Shown piece after piece: positions 54,006 through 62,462 of a stretch of 64,000 nt of DNA. Numbering within the stretch: the first letter of the stretch is position 1; every line of letters starts with the position of its first letter. Source of the stretch: BPGX01 sp035405785 (GTDB lineage: Bacteria; Bacteroidota; Bacteroidia; B-17B0; Aurantibacillaceae); assembly GCA_035405785.1 (NCBI GenBank), contig DAONJS010000007.1:88590-152589 (forward strand), read 5' to 3'. The notes under the pieces were generated by a model. It was not told where the DNA came from. It worked only from the letters and a program-made list of their open reading frames with translations, and ran no database searches. Position numbers and translations under genes: made by a program.

Positions 54006-55352
54006 ATGGCTCAACAAGAAATTACAATGCCTAAAATGGGCGAAAGCGTAATGGAAGCAACACTTACAAAATGGGTTAAAAACGAAGGTGATTATGTAAA
54101 AGTAGATGAAACGATTGTTGAAATTGCTACTGATAAAGTAGATAGTGAAGTACCTTCTCCATTTGAAGGATACTTAATTAAAAAATTATACAAAGAAGGT
54201 GATGTGGTACAAGTAGGTAAGCCATTTGCAATTTTATCTACTGAAAAAGAGGCATCTGCTTCTGTTTCTGATAATTCAAATCCAACTAATGGTGAAATTA
54301 AAAAAACAAAAAATGTTTCAACATCTGTTTCTGAATTAAAATCAAATAATATTGTTACATCAACTTCAGAAAAATCTTCTAAATTTTTCTCTCCTCTTGT
54401 AAAAACAATTGCAAAACAAGAAGGTATTTCAATTGCAGAACTTGAAAAAATTGAAGGTTCAGGATTGCATGGCAGAGTAACAAAAAATGATGTATTAAAC
54501 TATTTAGAGAAAAGATCAAGTGGAAGTGTGGCCAATGTTCAGGAAATTAAAGTTGCAGAAAAAATTGAAGCATCAAAGGTAACTTCAAAAGAAACTCCTG
54601 CTATTGAAATTAAAAGACCTGCAGTTCCTGTATATCCGGGTGATGAAATTATTGAAATGGACAGAATGAGAAAAATAATTGCTGATCACATGGTGATGAG
54701 TAAGCATGTTTCTCCGCATGTAACTTCTTTTGTAGAAGCAGATGTAACTAATGTTGTGTTGTGGCGAGACAAAGTAAAAAAACAATTTGAAAAAAGAGAA
54801 AATCAAAAAATAACTTTTACTCCTATATTTATAGAATGCATTGTGAAAGCGATAAAAGATTTTCCAATGATTAATATCTCTGTTGATGAAACACAAACAA
54901 AAATTATCAAAAGAAAAAATATCAATGTTGGAATGGCAGCAGCTTTACCTTCAGGTAATCTAATTGTGCCAGTTATTAAAAATGCTGATGAAAAAAATTT
55001 GATAGGACTTACAAAAGCCGTTAATGACCTTGCCCAAAGAGCAAGAGAAAATAAACTTTTACCTGATGAAATTCAAGGTGGAACTTTCACTTTGACTAAT
55101 GTAGGAAATTTTGGAAATGTAATGGGTACTCCTATTATCAATCAGCCACAAGTAGCTATATTAGCTACAGGAACTATTAAAAAGAAACCTGCAGTTATTG
55201 AAACACCTCAGGGAGATATGATAGCTATTCGCCACATGATGTTTTTATCATTATCTTATGATCATAGGGTAGTGGATGGTTCGTTGGGCGGATCTTTCTT
55301 AAGAAGAGTTGCAGATTATTTGGAAGCGTGGGATATTAATAGAGAAATTTAA
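54006..55352 (+). CDS. 2-oxoacid dehydrogenase complex E2 (dihydrolipoyl acyltransferase)
   Basis: 448 residues. Lipoyl domain at about 1-80 with the lipoylation site in EIATDKVDSEVPSP. A Ser/Thr/Lys linker, then the peripheral-subunit-binding domain at about 128-168 (FFSPLVKTIAKQEGISIAEL, GSGLHGRVTKNDVLNYL). The catalytic domain runs about 215-445 with MRKIIADHMVMSKHVSPHVT, NVGMAAALPSGNLIVPVIKN, TFTLTNVGNFG and SYDHRVVDGSLGG (active-site His-Asp). E1 is not in the window; lpdA (E3) is 5.5 kb away. Which 2-oxoacid it serves (branched-chain, pyruvate or 2-oxoglutarate) is not certain. Confidence 0.93.
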   Translation: MAQQEITMPKMGESVMEATLTKWVKNEGDYVKVDETIVEIATDKVDSEVPSPFEGYLIKKLYKEGDVVQVGKPFAILSTEKEASASVSDNSNPTNGEIKKTKNVSTSVSELKSNNIVTSTSEKSSKFFSPLVKTIAKQEGISIAELEKIEGSGLHGRVTKNDVLNYLEKRSSGSVANVQEIKVAEKIEASKVTSKETPAIEIKRPAVPVYPGDEIIEMDRMRKIIADHMVMSKHVSPHVTSFVEADVTNVVLWRDKVKKQFEKRENQKITFTPIFIECIVKAIKDFPMINISVDETQTKIIKRKNINVGMAAALPSGNLIVPVIKNADEKNLIGLTKAVNDLAQRARENKLLPDEIQGGTFTLTNVGNFGNVMGTPIINQPQVAILATGTIKKKPAVIETPQGDMIAIRHMMFLSLSYDHRVVDGSLGGSFLRRVADYLEAWDINREI

Positions 55353-55924
55353 TGATAATTTTAGGAATAGATCCTGGCACAATTCGCATGGGATATGCTA
55401 TAATTAAAGTTAATCAAAATAAACCGCAAGAAGTTTTAAGTATAGGTTATATTGATTTATCTGATAATGATAATCATTCAGAAAAGTTGAAATGTATTTA
55501 CGAAGAAATTTTTCATCTCATTGAAAAATACCAACCAAATGAAATGGCAATTGAATCGCCATTTTATGGTAAAAATGTTCAGTCGATGCTAAAATTGGGT
55601 AGAGCACAGGGTGTTGCCATGGCAGTGGCTTTTTCAAATAATCTAATGGTTACAGAATATTCTCCTAAAAAAATAAAATTAAGTATTACAGGAAATGGAA
55701 ATGCCAGCAAAGAACAAGTAGCATCTATGTTGAAAAATATGTTGTTGTTTGATTATTCTGAAAAGTATCTTGATGCTACTGATGCTCTGGCTGTTGCAGT
55801 TTGTCATTGTTTTCAAAAAAATAATCCAATAAAAAATTCATCTAAAAAAACTTCATCAAAAAAACAATCCTGGAAAAGTTTTATTGAAAAAAATCCTTCT
55901 AAAATTATTGATAAAAAATCATAG
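55352..55924 (+). CDS. ruvC: Crossover junction endodeoxyribonuclease RuvC
   Basis: 190 residues. RNase H-fold resolvase that cuts Holliday junctions with RuvAB. Four acidic catalytic residues are present in ILGIDPGTIRMG, MAIESPFYG and YLDATDALAVAVCH. The C-terminal ~30 residues are Lys/Ser-rich and extend beyond the core fold. The ATG overlaps the last base of the E2 stop codon (TAATG). Confidence 0.95.
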   Translation: MIILGIDPGTIRMGYAIIKVNQNKPQEVLSIGYIDLSDNDNHSEKLKCIYEEIFHLIEKYQPNEMAIESPFYGKNVQSMLKLGRAQGVAMAVAFSNNLMVTEYSPKKIKLSITGNGNASKEQVASMLKNMLLFDYSEKYLDATDALAVAVCHCFQKNNPIKNSSKKTSSKKQSWKSFIEKNPSKIIDKKS

Positions 55925-55929
55925 AAAAA

Positions 55930-56967
55930 TTGGAAGATAAGCTAGCAACAAATTTTGAGGAAGAAGAATTATATGAACATCATTCCTTTAAAGTAGATAA
56001 AGGTCAAAGTTTAGTTCGTATTGATAAATACTTGTTTAATTTACTTCCTAATGCTTCGCGTACAAAAATTCAAACTGCTTGTAAAGCCAATTGTGTATTG
56101 GTAAATGGCAAACCTGTTGCTCCAAATTATAAAGTAAAACCATTAGATGAAATTAAGATATTACTCACTCGTCCTCCAAGAGAATTCAAACTAATTCCAG
56201 AAAATATACCATTAGATATTTTGTATGAAGATGATTATATTTTGGTTATTAATAAACCGGCGGGAATGGTGGTACATCCGGGGGCTGGAAATTTTACAGG
56301 AACTTTGGTTAATGCATTATTATATCATTATGAAAATTTACCAACACAAAAACAAAAACTTTCAGAAGATTTTATTTTAGATAGACCTGGACTTGTTCAT
56401 AGAATAGACAAAAACACATCGGGTATTTTAGTAATTGCCAAAACAGAGTTAGCACTGCAGATTTTAGCAAAGGATTTTTTTGACCATAATATTGAAAGAA
56501 AATATGTTGCATTGGTGTGGGGCAAATTAAAAAACGAGAAAGGAACTATTTCAGGTTTTATAGGCAGAGATCCATCCAACAGAAAAATAATGAAATTGTT
56601 TGATGATGAATCAAAAGGCAAGTGGTCTGTTACTCATTACAAAGTATTGCAATATTTTAATTATCATACATTGGTTGAATGTACATTAGAAACAGGAAGA
56701 ACACATCAAATAAGAGTACATTTTAAATCAATCAATCACCCTTTGTTTAATGATGAAGAGTATGGAGGAAATAAGATATTGTATGGCGTTCCTTCAAACA
56801 AATATAAATCTTTTGTAGAAAATTTATTTACTCTTATTCCCGGTCAGGCATTACATGCTGCAAAGTTAGGGTTTAACCATCCTATTTCTAAAAAATGGAT
56901 GTGCTTTGAAACACCCTTGCCACAAGGTTTTCAGGATATTTTAGAAAAATTGAAAACATTTAAATAA
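55930..56967 (+). CDS. RluA family pseudouridine synthase
   Basis: 345 residues. S4 RNA-binding domain at about 22-90 (RIDKYLFNLLPNASRTKIQT) and the catalytic domain at about 100-330 with VINKPAGMVVHPGAGN, the active-site Asp in GLVHRIDKNTSGILVIAKT, RKYVALVWGKL and ETGRTHQIRVHFKSINHPL. Isomerises uridine in rRNA or tRNA. The only in-frame start near the ruvC stop is TTG (55930), 5 nt after that stop; no ATG precedes the S4 domain, so TTG initiation seems genuine here. RluD-like by length, but the target is not proven. Confidence 0.93.
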   Translation: MEDKLATNFEEEELYEHHSFKVDKGQSLVRIDKYLFNLLPNASRTKIQTACKANCVLVNGKPVAPNYKVKPLDEIKILLTRPPREFKLIPENIPLDILYEDDYILVINKPAGMVVHPGAGNFTGTLVNALLYHYENLPTQKQKLSEDFILDRPGLVHRIDKNTSGILVIAKTELALQILAKDFFDHNIERKYVALVWGKLKNEKGTISGFIGRDPSNRKIMKLFDDESKGKWSVTHYKVLQYFNYHTLVECTLETGRTHQIRVHFKSINHPLFNDEEYGGNKILYGVPSNKYKSFVENLFTLIPGQALHAAKLGFNHPISKKWMCFETPLPQGFQDILEKLKTFK

Positions 56968-57293
56968 GTAATTATTCATTTGTTATTATTCAATTTAAAT
57001 TAAATCGCAATTACGCAACGACGCAAAGAATTTTATTAGTTTTTAGTTATGAGTTTTACCGTCATTACGAGCGAAGCGAAGTAATCTCAAAAGCATTATC
57101 CACATAACAATTACGAGATTGCTTCGGACTAACGCCTTCGAAATGACGGGTATTTCAAATGAGATTGCTTCGGACTATCGTCCTCGCAATGACGACAAAA
57201 TTAAAAACTCAAAATTAATTAAACTTTTCATCTCTGCGGTGAAAATTTAAGTAGTACCTGAATAGTAACTAATTTTGATTTATGGCAAAAAAA
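56968..57293. repeat. Repeat-filled gap downstream of nusA, CGTCATT element copy 3
   Basis: No gene in 326 nt. It has an AAATCGCAATTACGCAACGA segment (57002-57021), a CGTCATTACGAGCGAAG element at 57060-57148 closely matching 2302-2390 plus an extra half-unit to 57194, and the motif GTTACTATTCAGGT on the minus strand (57256-57269). infB, which usually follows nusA, is absent. Confidence 0.8.
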
Positions 57294-58559
57294 TTATTCT
57301 GATTCAAATTCTGCTTTAAGAATAGATTTTACTTTTTGAATTGTTTCAGCGTCTAGCTGTGTAGAATTTATTAAAAACTCATCATCTTTTTCAAGTACTT
57401 GTCTTGCGGTTTCCAATCCAATAGATCTTAATTTTTCAATGATTGACTTATCTATTTCGTCTGCAAATTCTACCAATTCAACATCTTCAATATCTTCGCT
57501 TTCTTCTTGATAAGCATCAATTTCGTAACCAGTTAATTTACTTGCTAATTTGATATTAACCCCATTTTTTCCAATGGCTAAAGATATTTGGTCTTTTTTA
57601 AGAAAAACTTGTGCTCTTTTTTCGTTTTCGTCAATAATTACTTGTGAAACTTTAGCAGGGGCTAATGCTCTTTGAACATACAATTGAGGATTAGAAGAAT
57701 AATTAATAACATCTATATTTTCATTGCGAAGTTCTTTTACAATGCCGTGAATTCTTGAACCTTTCATTCCTACACATGCACCAACCGGGTCAATTCTTTC
57801 ATCCATACTTTCCACGGCTACTTTGGCTCTTTCTCCTGGTTCTCTTACTACTTTTTTAATAACAATTATACCATCATAAATTTCAGGAACTTCTTGTTCA
57901 AATAATTTTTCTAAAAATTCAGGAGCAGTTCTGGATAATTGAATTATAGGGGTAGCCCCTTTCATATCAACTTTTGTAATGACGGCTTTTACAACATCTC
58001 CCTTTTTGAAGAAATCAGATGGGATTTGTTCTTTTCGGGGCATAATCAATTCATTACCTTCTTCATCAATAAACATGATTTCATTTTTCCAGATTTGATA
58101 AACTTCTGCAGAGACAATTTCGCCTACTTTATCTTTATATTTGTTGTAAACTTCTGCTTTTTCAAGTTCGTTGATTTTTTGAATTAGATGCTGACGCATG
58201 GCTAATATGGTTCTTCTGCCAAAACTTTCTAATTCTACTCTTTCTGAAACTTCTTCTCCTATTTCAAATGATTCATCAATTTTTCTGGCTTCTGATAAAC
58301 TTATATGTTTATTTGGATCATATTCAAATGAATCTTCTGCAAATTCATCATCTACAATTTTTCTGTTTTTCCAAATTTCAATGTCTCCTTTATCTGGGTT
58401 GATGATTACATCATAATTATTTGATTTTCCATACTTTTTATCAATAGCGTGTTTAATAACATCTTTTAAGATGCTCATTAATAATGTTTTGTCAATACCT
58501 TTTAATTCTTTGAATTCATCAAATGATTTAATGAGGTCTTTTGTGATACTTGTTGCCAT
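57294..58559 (-). CDS. nusA: Transcription termination/antitermination factor NusA
   Basis: 421 residues from ATG 58559 (MATSITKDLIKSFDEF); the longer frame to 58598 is not needed. N-terminal RNA-polymerase-binding domain (about 1-130), S1 domain (about 135-200: GEIVSAEVYQIWKNEIMFID), two KH domains (about 200-350: EVPEIYDGIIVIKKVVREPG, GACVGMKGSRIHGIVKELRN, ISLAIGKNGVNIKLASKLTG) and a C-terminal helix-hairpin-helix-like domain (about 365-420). Full length. Follows rimP by 120 nt with a palindrome in between. Confidence 0.96.
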   Translation of the reverse strand: MATSITKDLIKSFDEFKELKGIDKTLLMSILKDVIKHAIDKKYGKSNNYDVIINPDKGDIEIWKNRKIVDDEFAEDSFEYDPNKHISLSEARKIDESFEIGEEVSERVELESFGRRTILAMRQHLIQKINELEKAEVYNKYKDKVGEIVSAEVYQIWKNEIMFIDEEGNELIMPRKEQIPSDFFKKGDVVKAVITKVDMKGATPIIQLSRTAPEFLEKLFEQEVPEIYDGIIVIKKVVREPGERAKVAVESMDERIDPVGACVGMKGSRIHGIVKELRNENIDVINYSSNPQLYVQRALAPAKVSQVIIDENEKRAQVFLKKDQISLAIGKNGVNIKLASKLTGYEIDAYQEESEDIEDVELVEFADEIDKSIIEKLRSIGLETARQVLEKDDEFLINSTQLDAETIQKVKSILKAEFESE

Positions 58560-58591
58560 AATTTTAGTTTTTAGTTTTGAGTTTTTAGTTA

Positions 58592-58613
58592 GGGGCAATT
58601 CATGAATTGCCCT
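58592..58613. repeat. GGGCAATTCA palindrome between rimP and nusA
   Basis: A perfect 20-nt palindrome (58593-58612, arms GGGCAATTCA and TGAATTGCCC) is followed by a second, different GGGC...GCCCTTACA unit (58622-58645), making two tandem hairpin-capable units inside the operon. Confidence 0.85.
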
Positions 58614-58679
58614 TACAGGTTGGGCATATCGCCTACGCCCTTACATTTTTTTGTAGATTGTTAATGCAAATTAATTTAA

Positions 58680-59135
58680 TTAAAATGGTAGTTTTATTTT
58701 TGCTTTTTTTATTTGATTAAATGGAATGATCATTTCTTGTTCAATGATCCTTTTTTTATTTTGTTTATCTTTTGTTTTTAATGAAATAGTCAGTTCAGAT
58801 TCATTGGCACGCAAAATTTTTCCGGTAAATTCTTTGTTATCATTAGTTAGAATTTTTATTTCTTTTCCAATATGTTTTGGATACTGTCTTGGTAATTGTA
58901 AAGGTTTAGTAGCATCAGGACTGCTAACAATTAAAGAATAATCTTCAATATCTCTATTTAAAAAACTTTCTATATATCTTGATACCTCTACACATTGATC
59001 TATACCCACATAATTATCCCCATCAATGATTACTTCCACATTATTATTGAATGAAATGGCAATATCTACAATAAATAGATTTTTTTCTTTTAAGAAATCA
59101 TTCAGTTGAGATGTTATCAGTTCTTTTGAAATCAT
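58680..59135 (-). CDS. rimP: Ribosome maturation factor RimP
   Basis: 151 residues. N-terminal alpha/beta domain (FIVDIAISFNNNVEVIIDGD, YVGIDQCVEVSRYIESFL, YSLIVSSPDATKPLQLPRQY) and C-terminal SH3-like domain (about 85-151: IGKEIKILTNDNKEFTGKIL, AKIKLPF). Helps assemble the 30S subunit. Canonical neighbour of nusA. Its leader contains a terminator-like hairpin. Confidence 0.94.
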   Translation of the reverse strand: MISKELITSQLNDFLKEKNLFIVDIAISFNNNVEVIIDGDNYVGIDQCVEVSRYIESFLNRDIEDYSLIVSSPDATKPLQLPRQYPKHIGKEIKILTNDNKEFTGKILRANESELTISLKTKDKQNKKRIIEQEMIIPFNQIKKAKIKLPF

Positions 59136-59154
59136 AATTTATCATCAAAATAAA

Positions 59155-59175
59155 ATACCCCGTTTTTCGGGGTAT
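59155..59175 (-). promoter_or_regulatory. Terminator-like hairpin in the rimP-nusA 5' leader
   Basis: Perfect 8-bp stem ATACCCCG/CGGGGTAT with a 5-nt loop, followed on the minus strand by TTTATTTTGATG. It lies between the promoter box (59189-59196) and the rimP ATG (59135). By shape it could stop or pause transcription before the operon, as in attenuation, or it may act on translation. Confidence 0.65.
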
Positions 59176-59188
59176 CAAAAATGCGGGG

Positions 59189-59196
59189 CAAAGATA
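59189..59196 (-). promoter_or_regulatory. rimP promoter box TATCTTTG
   Basis: Exact TAnnTTTG on the minus strand, 53 nt upstream of the ATG; the only strong candidate before the leader hairpin. Confidence 0.65.
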
Positions 59197-59254
59197 AAGA
59201 ATTTTTTAATTACAAAAAAATAAATTTTTGTATAACCATTCAATAAATTTATCG

Positions 59255-59262
59255 TATATTTG
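59255..59262 (+). promoter_or_regulatory. Promoter box TATATTTG for the His-rich protein
   Basis: Exact TAnnTTTG, 27 nt before the ATG at 59290. Confidence 0.7.
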
Positions 59263-59289
59263 TAAGCATTCATCTAAAAAATTAATTTT

Positions 59290-59547
59290 ATGAAAACGAT
59301 TGTCTTTTTCATCTTCAACTTGATTTTATCATTTTGGAGTAATTTGATGGAAGAAATTTCAAAATTAGAATTTAGTCAGGAGGGAATTTACATTATTGTA
59401 GGGATTGTAAGTTTCGTAGTTGTTGGCTTAATTGTAATGACCATTAAAGAAAGAATTGAAAGTAAAAAGGAGAAAGAACATCCTCAAACTCCTCCACCTC
59501 ACATTCCACATCATCACCATCATCATCACAAAAGGCATAAAAAATAA
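59290..59547 (+). CDS. Small membrane protein with His-rich C-terminus
   Basis: 85 residues. An N-terminal hydrophobic segment (about 2-18) precedes an acidic stretch (MEEISKLEFSQEG) and a second membrane helix (about 34-51, IYIIVGIVSFVVVGLIVM). The tail is charged then Pro/His-rich: HPQTPPPHIP followed by seven consecutive His and KRHKK. No family is recognised. A promoter and clean ATG support it as a real gene. The tail could bind metal ions such as Ni, Zn or Cu near the membrane; this is inference only. Confidence 0.78.
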   Translation: MKTIVFFIFNLILSFWSNLMEEISKLEFSQEGIYIIVGIVSFVVVGLIVMTIKERIESKKEKEHPQTPPPHIPHHHHHHHKRHKK

Positions 59548-59580
59548 GTTGAAGATTCTATTTTTCTAAATTGTGTTTTG

Positions 59581-59588
59581 TAGATTTG
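59581..59588 (+). promoter_or_regulatory. Promoter box TAGATTTG for the secreted esterase
   Basis: Exact TAnnTTTG, 17 nt before the ATG at 59606. Confidence 0.65.
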
Positions 59589-59605
59589 GGGCATAAAATT
59601 GTTCT

Positions 59606-60745
59606 ATGAAAAACATTTTTTATTATTTCTTATTTTTGGTTTCTTTCAATTTATACTCACAATCAGGAAATACAATTGTAGATAGTATAAAATCAAATAA
59701 TACATTTCGTCAATATAGATTGTACATACCTTCTAATTATACCGGCACTACTCCAGTACCTTTAATTATAAATTTACATGGTTATACATCAAATGCTACT
59801 CAACAACAACTATATTCAAATTTTATGCCGATTGCTGATACTGCTGGTTTTTTAATGGTATATCCTCAAGGCAAGACTGATAGTTATGGAAATCCATTTT
59901 GGAATGCAGGAACTGTTTCTATTTCTGTTGTAAATGATACATTGTTTCTAAATCAATTGATTGATTCTTTGTCTTTATTATACAATATTGATTTAAATAA
60001 AGTTTTTATGACGGGTTTGAGCAATGGTGGGTTTATGAGTCATTATATGGCGTGCTTTTGTAATAGAAAAATTACTGCAATTGCTTCTGTGGCAGGGACA
60101 TTTTTTACATTCTGGCCAGTATGCAATCCCGGAAAAGTTGTCCCCATGATGCATATTCACGGCACATCAGATCCTACAGTTCCATATTATGGCAATAGTT
60201 CAATGTTATCAGCAGATTCTACTGTAAAAAGATGGGTTCAAAAAAATGGTTGTAGTCCGGTAGCAAGTTATTCTCTCGTTCCTAATATTAATACAAGTGA
60301 TGCGAGTACTGCTGAGCATTACAGGTATTTCATCAATGGTAACACTAAATCTATTGTTGAATTTTTCAAAATAAATAATGGGGCTCATACATGGCCAGGT
60401 TCTCCATTTATTATAGGTACAACTAATCAAGATATCAATGCTTCTGCTGAAATATGGCGATTTTTTAGACAGTTTTCTGCGAATGATTTCACAAATGTTT
60501 CTTCTTTAGAAAAGGAAAATATAATTTATAAAGTTTTTCCCAATCCCGCTCAATCATTTTTAAATATAATTTCGAATGAGATTATTAACTCTATCAAAAT
60601 TATTGATATTGCTGGTAAAACAATTTTTTCAAATAATTATAGTTTTCCTACTAAATTTCTTAATTTAGAAATTAGTAATTATGAAAAAGGAGTTTATATA
60701 ATAAATATCAATAATCAATCATACATTAAATTTATTAAAAACTAA
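59606..60745 (+). CDS. Secreted PHB-depolymerase/feruloyl-esterase family hydrolase with T9SS type A sorting domain
   Basis: 379 residues. Signal peptide about 1-18 (ending NLYSQ). Alpha/beta hydrolase at about 25-285: YRLYIPSNYTG, LIINLHGYTSNA (oxyanion region), MVYPQGK, the nucleophile elbow MTGLSNGGFMSHYMAC with Ser, MMHIHGTSDPTVPYYG with the acid, and GAHTWPGSP with His; the catalytic triad is complete. The last ~75 residues are a type A sorting domain (YKVFPNPAQSFLNII, IIDIAGKTIFSNNYS, YEKGVYIININ). Cell-surface or released esterase for polyesters or plant-type ester bonds; substrate uncertain. Confidence 0.9.
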   Translation: MKNIFYYFLFLVSFNLYSQSGNTIVDSIKSNNTFRQYRLYIPSNYTGTTPVPLIINLHGYTSNATQQQLYSNFMPIADTAGFLMVYPQGKTDSYGNPFWNAGTVSISVVNDTLFLNQLIDSLSLLYNIDLNKVFMTGLSNGGFMSHYMACFCNRKITAIASVAGTFFTFWPVCNPGKVVPMMHIHGTSDPTVPYYGNSSMLSADSTVKRWVQKNGCSPVASYSLVPNINTSDASTAEHYRYFINGNTKSIVEFFKINNGAHTWPGSPFIIGTTNQDINASAEIWRFFRQFSANDFTNVSSLEKENIIYKVFPNPAQSFLNIISNEIINSIKIIDIAGKTIFSNNYSFPTKFLNLEISNYEKGVYIININNQSYIKFIKN

Positions 60746-60770
60746 TTTCTGTAATTTACAATAAACTGTT

Positions 60771-60784
60771 GTTACTATTCAGGT
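60771..60784. repeat. GTTACTATTCAGGT motif, copy 4
   Basis: Exact 14-nt copy of the motif at 2156 and 57256, in the 190-nt gap between the esterase and lpdA. Confidence 0.7.
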
Positions 60785-60868
60785 GGTACAAATTGATTTA
60801 AAATGATAATTTTCACGCAAAGACCGCAAAAGGAATCGCAACCGAGCAAGTAAAAATTTTCAATAATT

Positions 60869-60899
60869 TTGAGTGCTGACGCTTGCGGTCGGCACTCAA
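60869..60899. terminator. Hairpin between convergent esterase and lpdA genes
   Basis: Twelve-pair stem with one G-U pair (TTGAGTGCTGAC / GTCGGCACTCAA, loop GCTTGCG). It is placed between two converging genes, where a bidirectional terminator is expected, but it has no strong T-run. It belongs to the same motif family as 49969-49984. Confidence 0.5.
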
Positions 60900-60936
60900 C
60901 ACTAACAATTAAAAATTATTCAATTTACCATTAAAA

Positions 60937-62325
60937 TCAAAGATGAATTACTTCTCCATAGGCGGCAGCGGCGGCTTCCATTATAGCTTCGCTGATAGTT
61001 GGGTGTGGATGTACTGTTTTAATCAACTCATGACCAGTTGTTTCTAATTTTCTTGCAGCAACTAATTCAGCAATCATTTCAGTTACATTATACCCAATTA
61101 AGTGAGCACCTAACAACTCTCCATATTTTGCGTCAAAAATTAATTTTACAAAGCCATCAGGAGCACCTGCTGCTTTTGCTTTTCCTGATGCAGTAAAAGG
61201 AAATTTTCCTACTTTGATTTCGTAACCTAATTCTTTTGCTTTTTTTTCAGTATAACCAACAGATGCTATTTCAGGTGAAGTATAAGTACATGCTGGAATG
61301 TTATTATAATTTAATGGTTCAACATGCAAACCTTTGATTTTTTCAATACAGGTAATTCCTTCTGCACTTGCAACATGAGCTAATGCTTGACCTCCTACAC
61401 AATCTCCTATTGCATAGTATCCAGGAACATTTGTTCTATAATATTCGTCCACAACAATTTTTCCTTTATCAGTTTTAATACCTACTTCTTCTAAACCAAT
61501 GCCTTCTAAATTTGCCTGAATTCCTACTGCAGAAAGCACTATATCTGCTTCTTTTGTGATATTTCCAGAAGAAGTTTTTATAGTAGCAATACATTTGTTA
61601 TTTTTAATTTCAACTTTTTCAACAGAAGAATTTGTCATTACTTCAATACCTATTTTCTTAAATGATTTTTCTAATTGTTTAGAAATTTCTTCATCTTCTA
61701 ATGGAACGATATTAGGCATAAATTCTACTAATGTAACTTGTGTGCCCATTGTAGCATAAAAATAAGCAAACTCACTTCCAATAGCCCCAGAACCCACCAC
61801 AATCATTGATTTAGGTTGTTCTTTTAATGTTAGAGCCTCTCTATATCCAATGATAAATTTTCCATCTTGTGGAAGATTAGGTAACTGGCGAGAACGAGCA
61901 CCTACTGCAATAATAATATGTTGTGCTGAATAAGTTTGAGTAGCACCTTCTTTTAATTTTACTTCAACTTTTTTTCCTGGTTTAACTTTTGCGATGCCAT
62001 AGATTACATCAATTTTATTTTTCTTCATTAAAAATTGAACACCTTTACTCATGCTGTCCGCAACATCTCTGCTTCTTTTGATAACAGCGGGAAAATCTGC
62101 TTTTACACTTTCAGCATTTATTCCATAATCTTTAGCGTGTTTAAGATATTCAAAAACCTGTGCACTTTTTAATAATGCTTTTGTAGGAATACATCCCCAA
62201 TTCAAACAAACACCACCTAATGCTTCTTTTTCAATAATAGCAGTTTTAAATCCTAATTGAGACGCCCTGATGGCTGTAACATATCCACCAGGCCCACTTC
62301 CTATAACTATTACATCGTAATTCAT
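60937..62325 (-). CDS. lpdA: Dihydrolipoyl dehydrogenase (E3)
   Basis: 462 residues from ATG 62325 (MNYDVIVIGSGPGG). FAD loop IGSGPGGYVTAIRASQLG, redox disulfide GGVCLNWGCIPTKAL, NAD loop MIVVGSGAIGSEFAYFYATM, second FAD region YYAIGDCVGGQALAHVASAEG and catalytic HPHPTISEAIMEAA (His-Glu). Reoxidises lipoyl groups of 2-oxoacid dehydrogenases and glycine cleavage. A TTG 18 nt upstream is the end of the TAAGTTTG promoter box and is not a start. Confidence 0.95.
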   Translation of the reverse strand: MNYDVIVIGSGPGGYVTAIRASQLGFKTAIIEKEALGGVCLNWGCIPTKALLKSAQVFEYLKHAKDYGINAESVKADFPAVIKRSRDVADSMSKGVQFLMKKNKIDVIYGIAKVKPGKKVEVKLKEGATQTYSAQHIIIAVGARSRQLPNLPQDGKFIIGYREALTLKEQPKSMIVVGSGAIGSEFAYFYATMGTQVTLVEFMPNIVPLEDEEISKQLEKSFKKIGIEVMTNSSVEKVEIKNNKCIATIKTSSGNITKEADIVLSAVGIQANLEGIGLEEVGIKTDKGKIVVDEYYRTNVPGYYAIGDCVGGQALAHVASAEGITCIEKIKGLHVEPLNYNNIPACTYTSPEIASVGYTEKKAKELGYEIKVGKFPFTASGKAKAAGAPDGFVKLIFDAKYGELLGAHLIGYNVTEMIAELVAARKLETTGHELIKTVHPHPTISEAIMEAAAAAYGEVIHL

Positions 62326-62340
62326 AAAATTGTTTTGTGG

Positions 62341-62348
62341 CAAACTTA
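62341..62348 (-). promoter_or_regulatory. lpdA promoter box TAAGTTTG
   Basis: Exact TAnnTTTG on the minus strand, 15 nt before the ATG at 62325. Confidence 0.65.
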
Positions 62349-62462
62349 CATAAAAAATAAATGTTTAACAAAATTCAAATTGACAAATGATAAATAAAAT
62401 TGAAATAATAAAAATCTTTGTCTTTTAAACAATTGATTTTATCTGTAACTTGCCAGCCAAAT

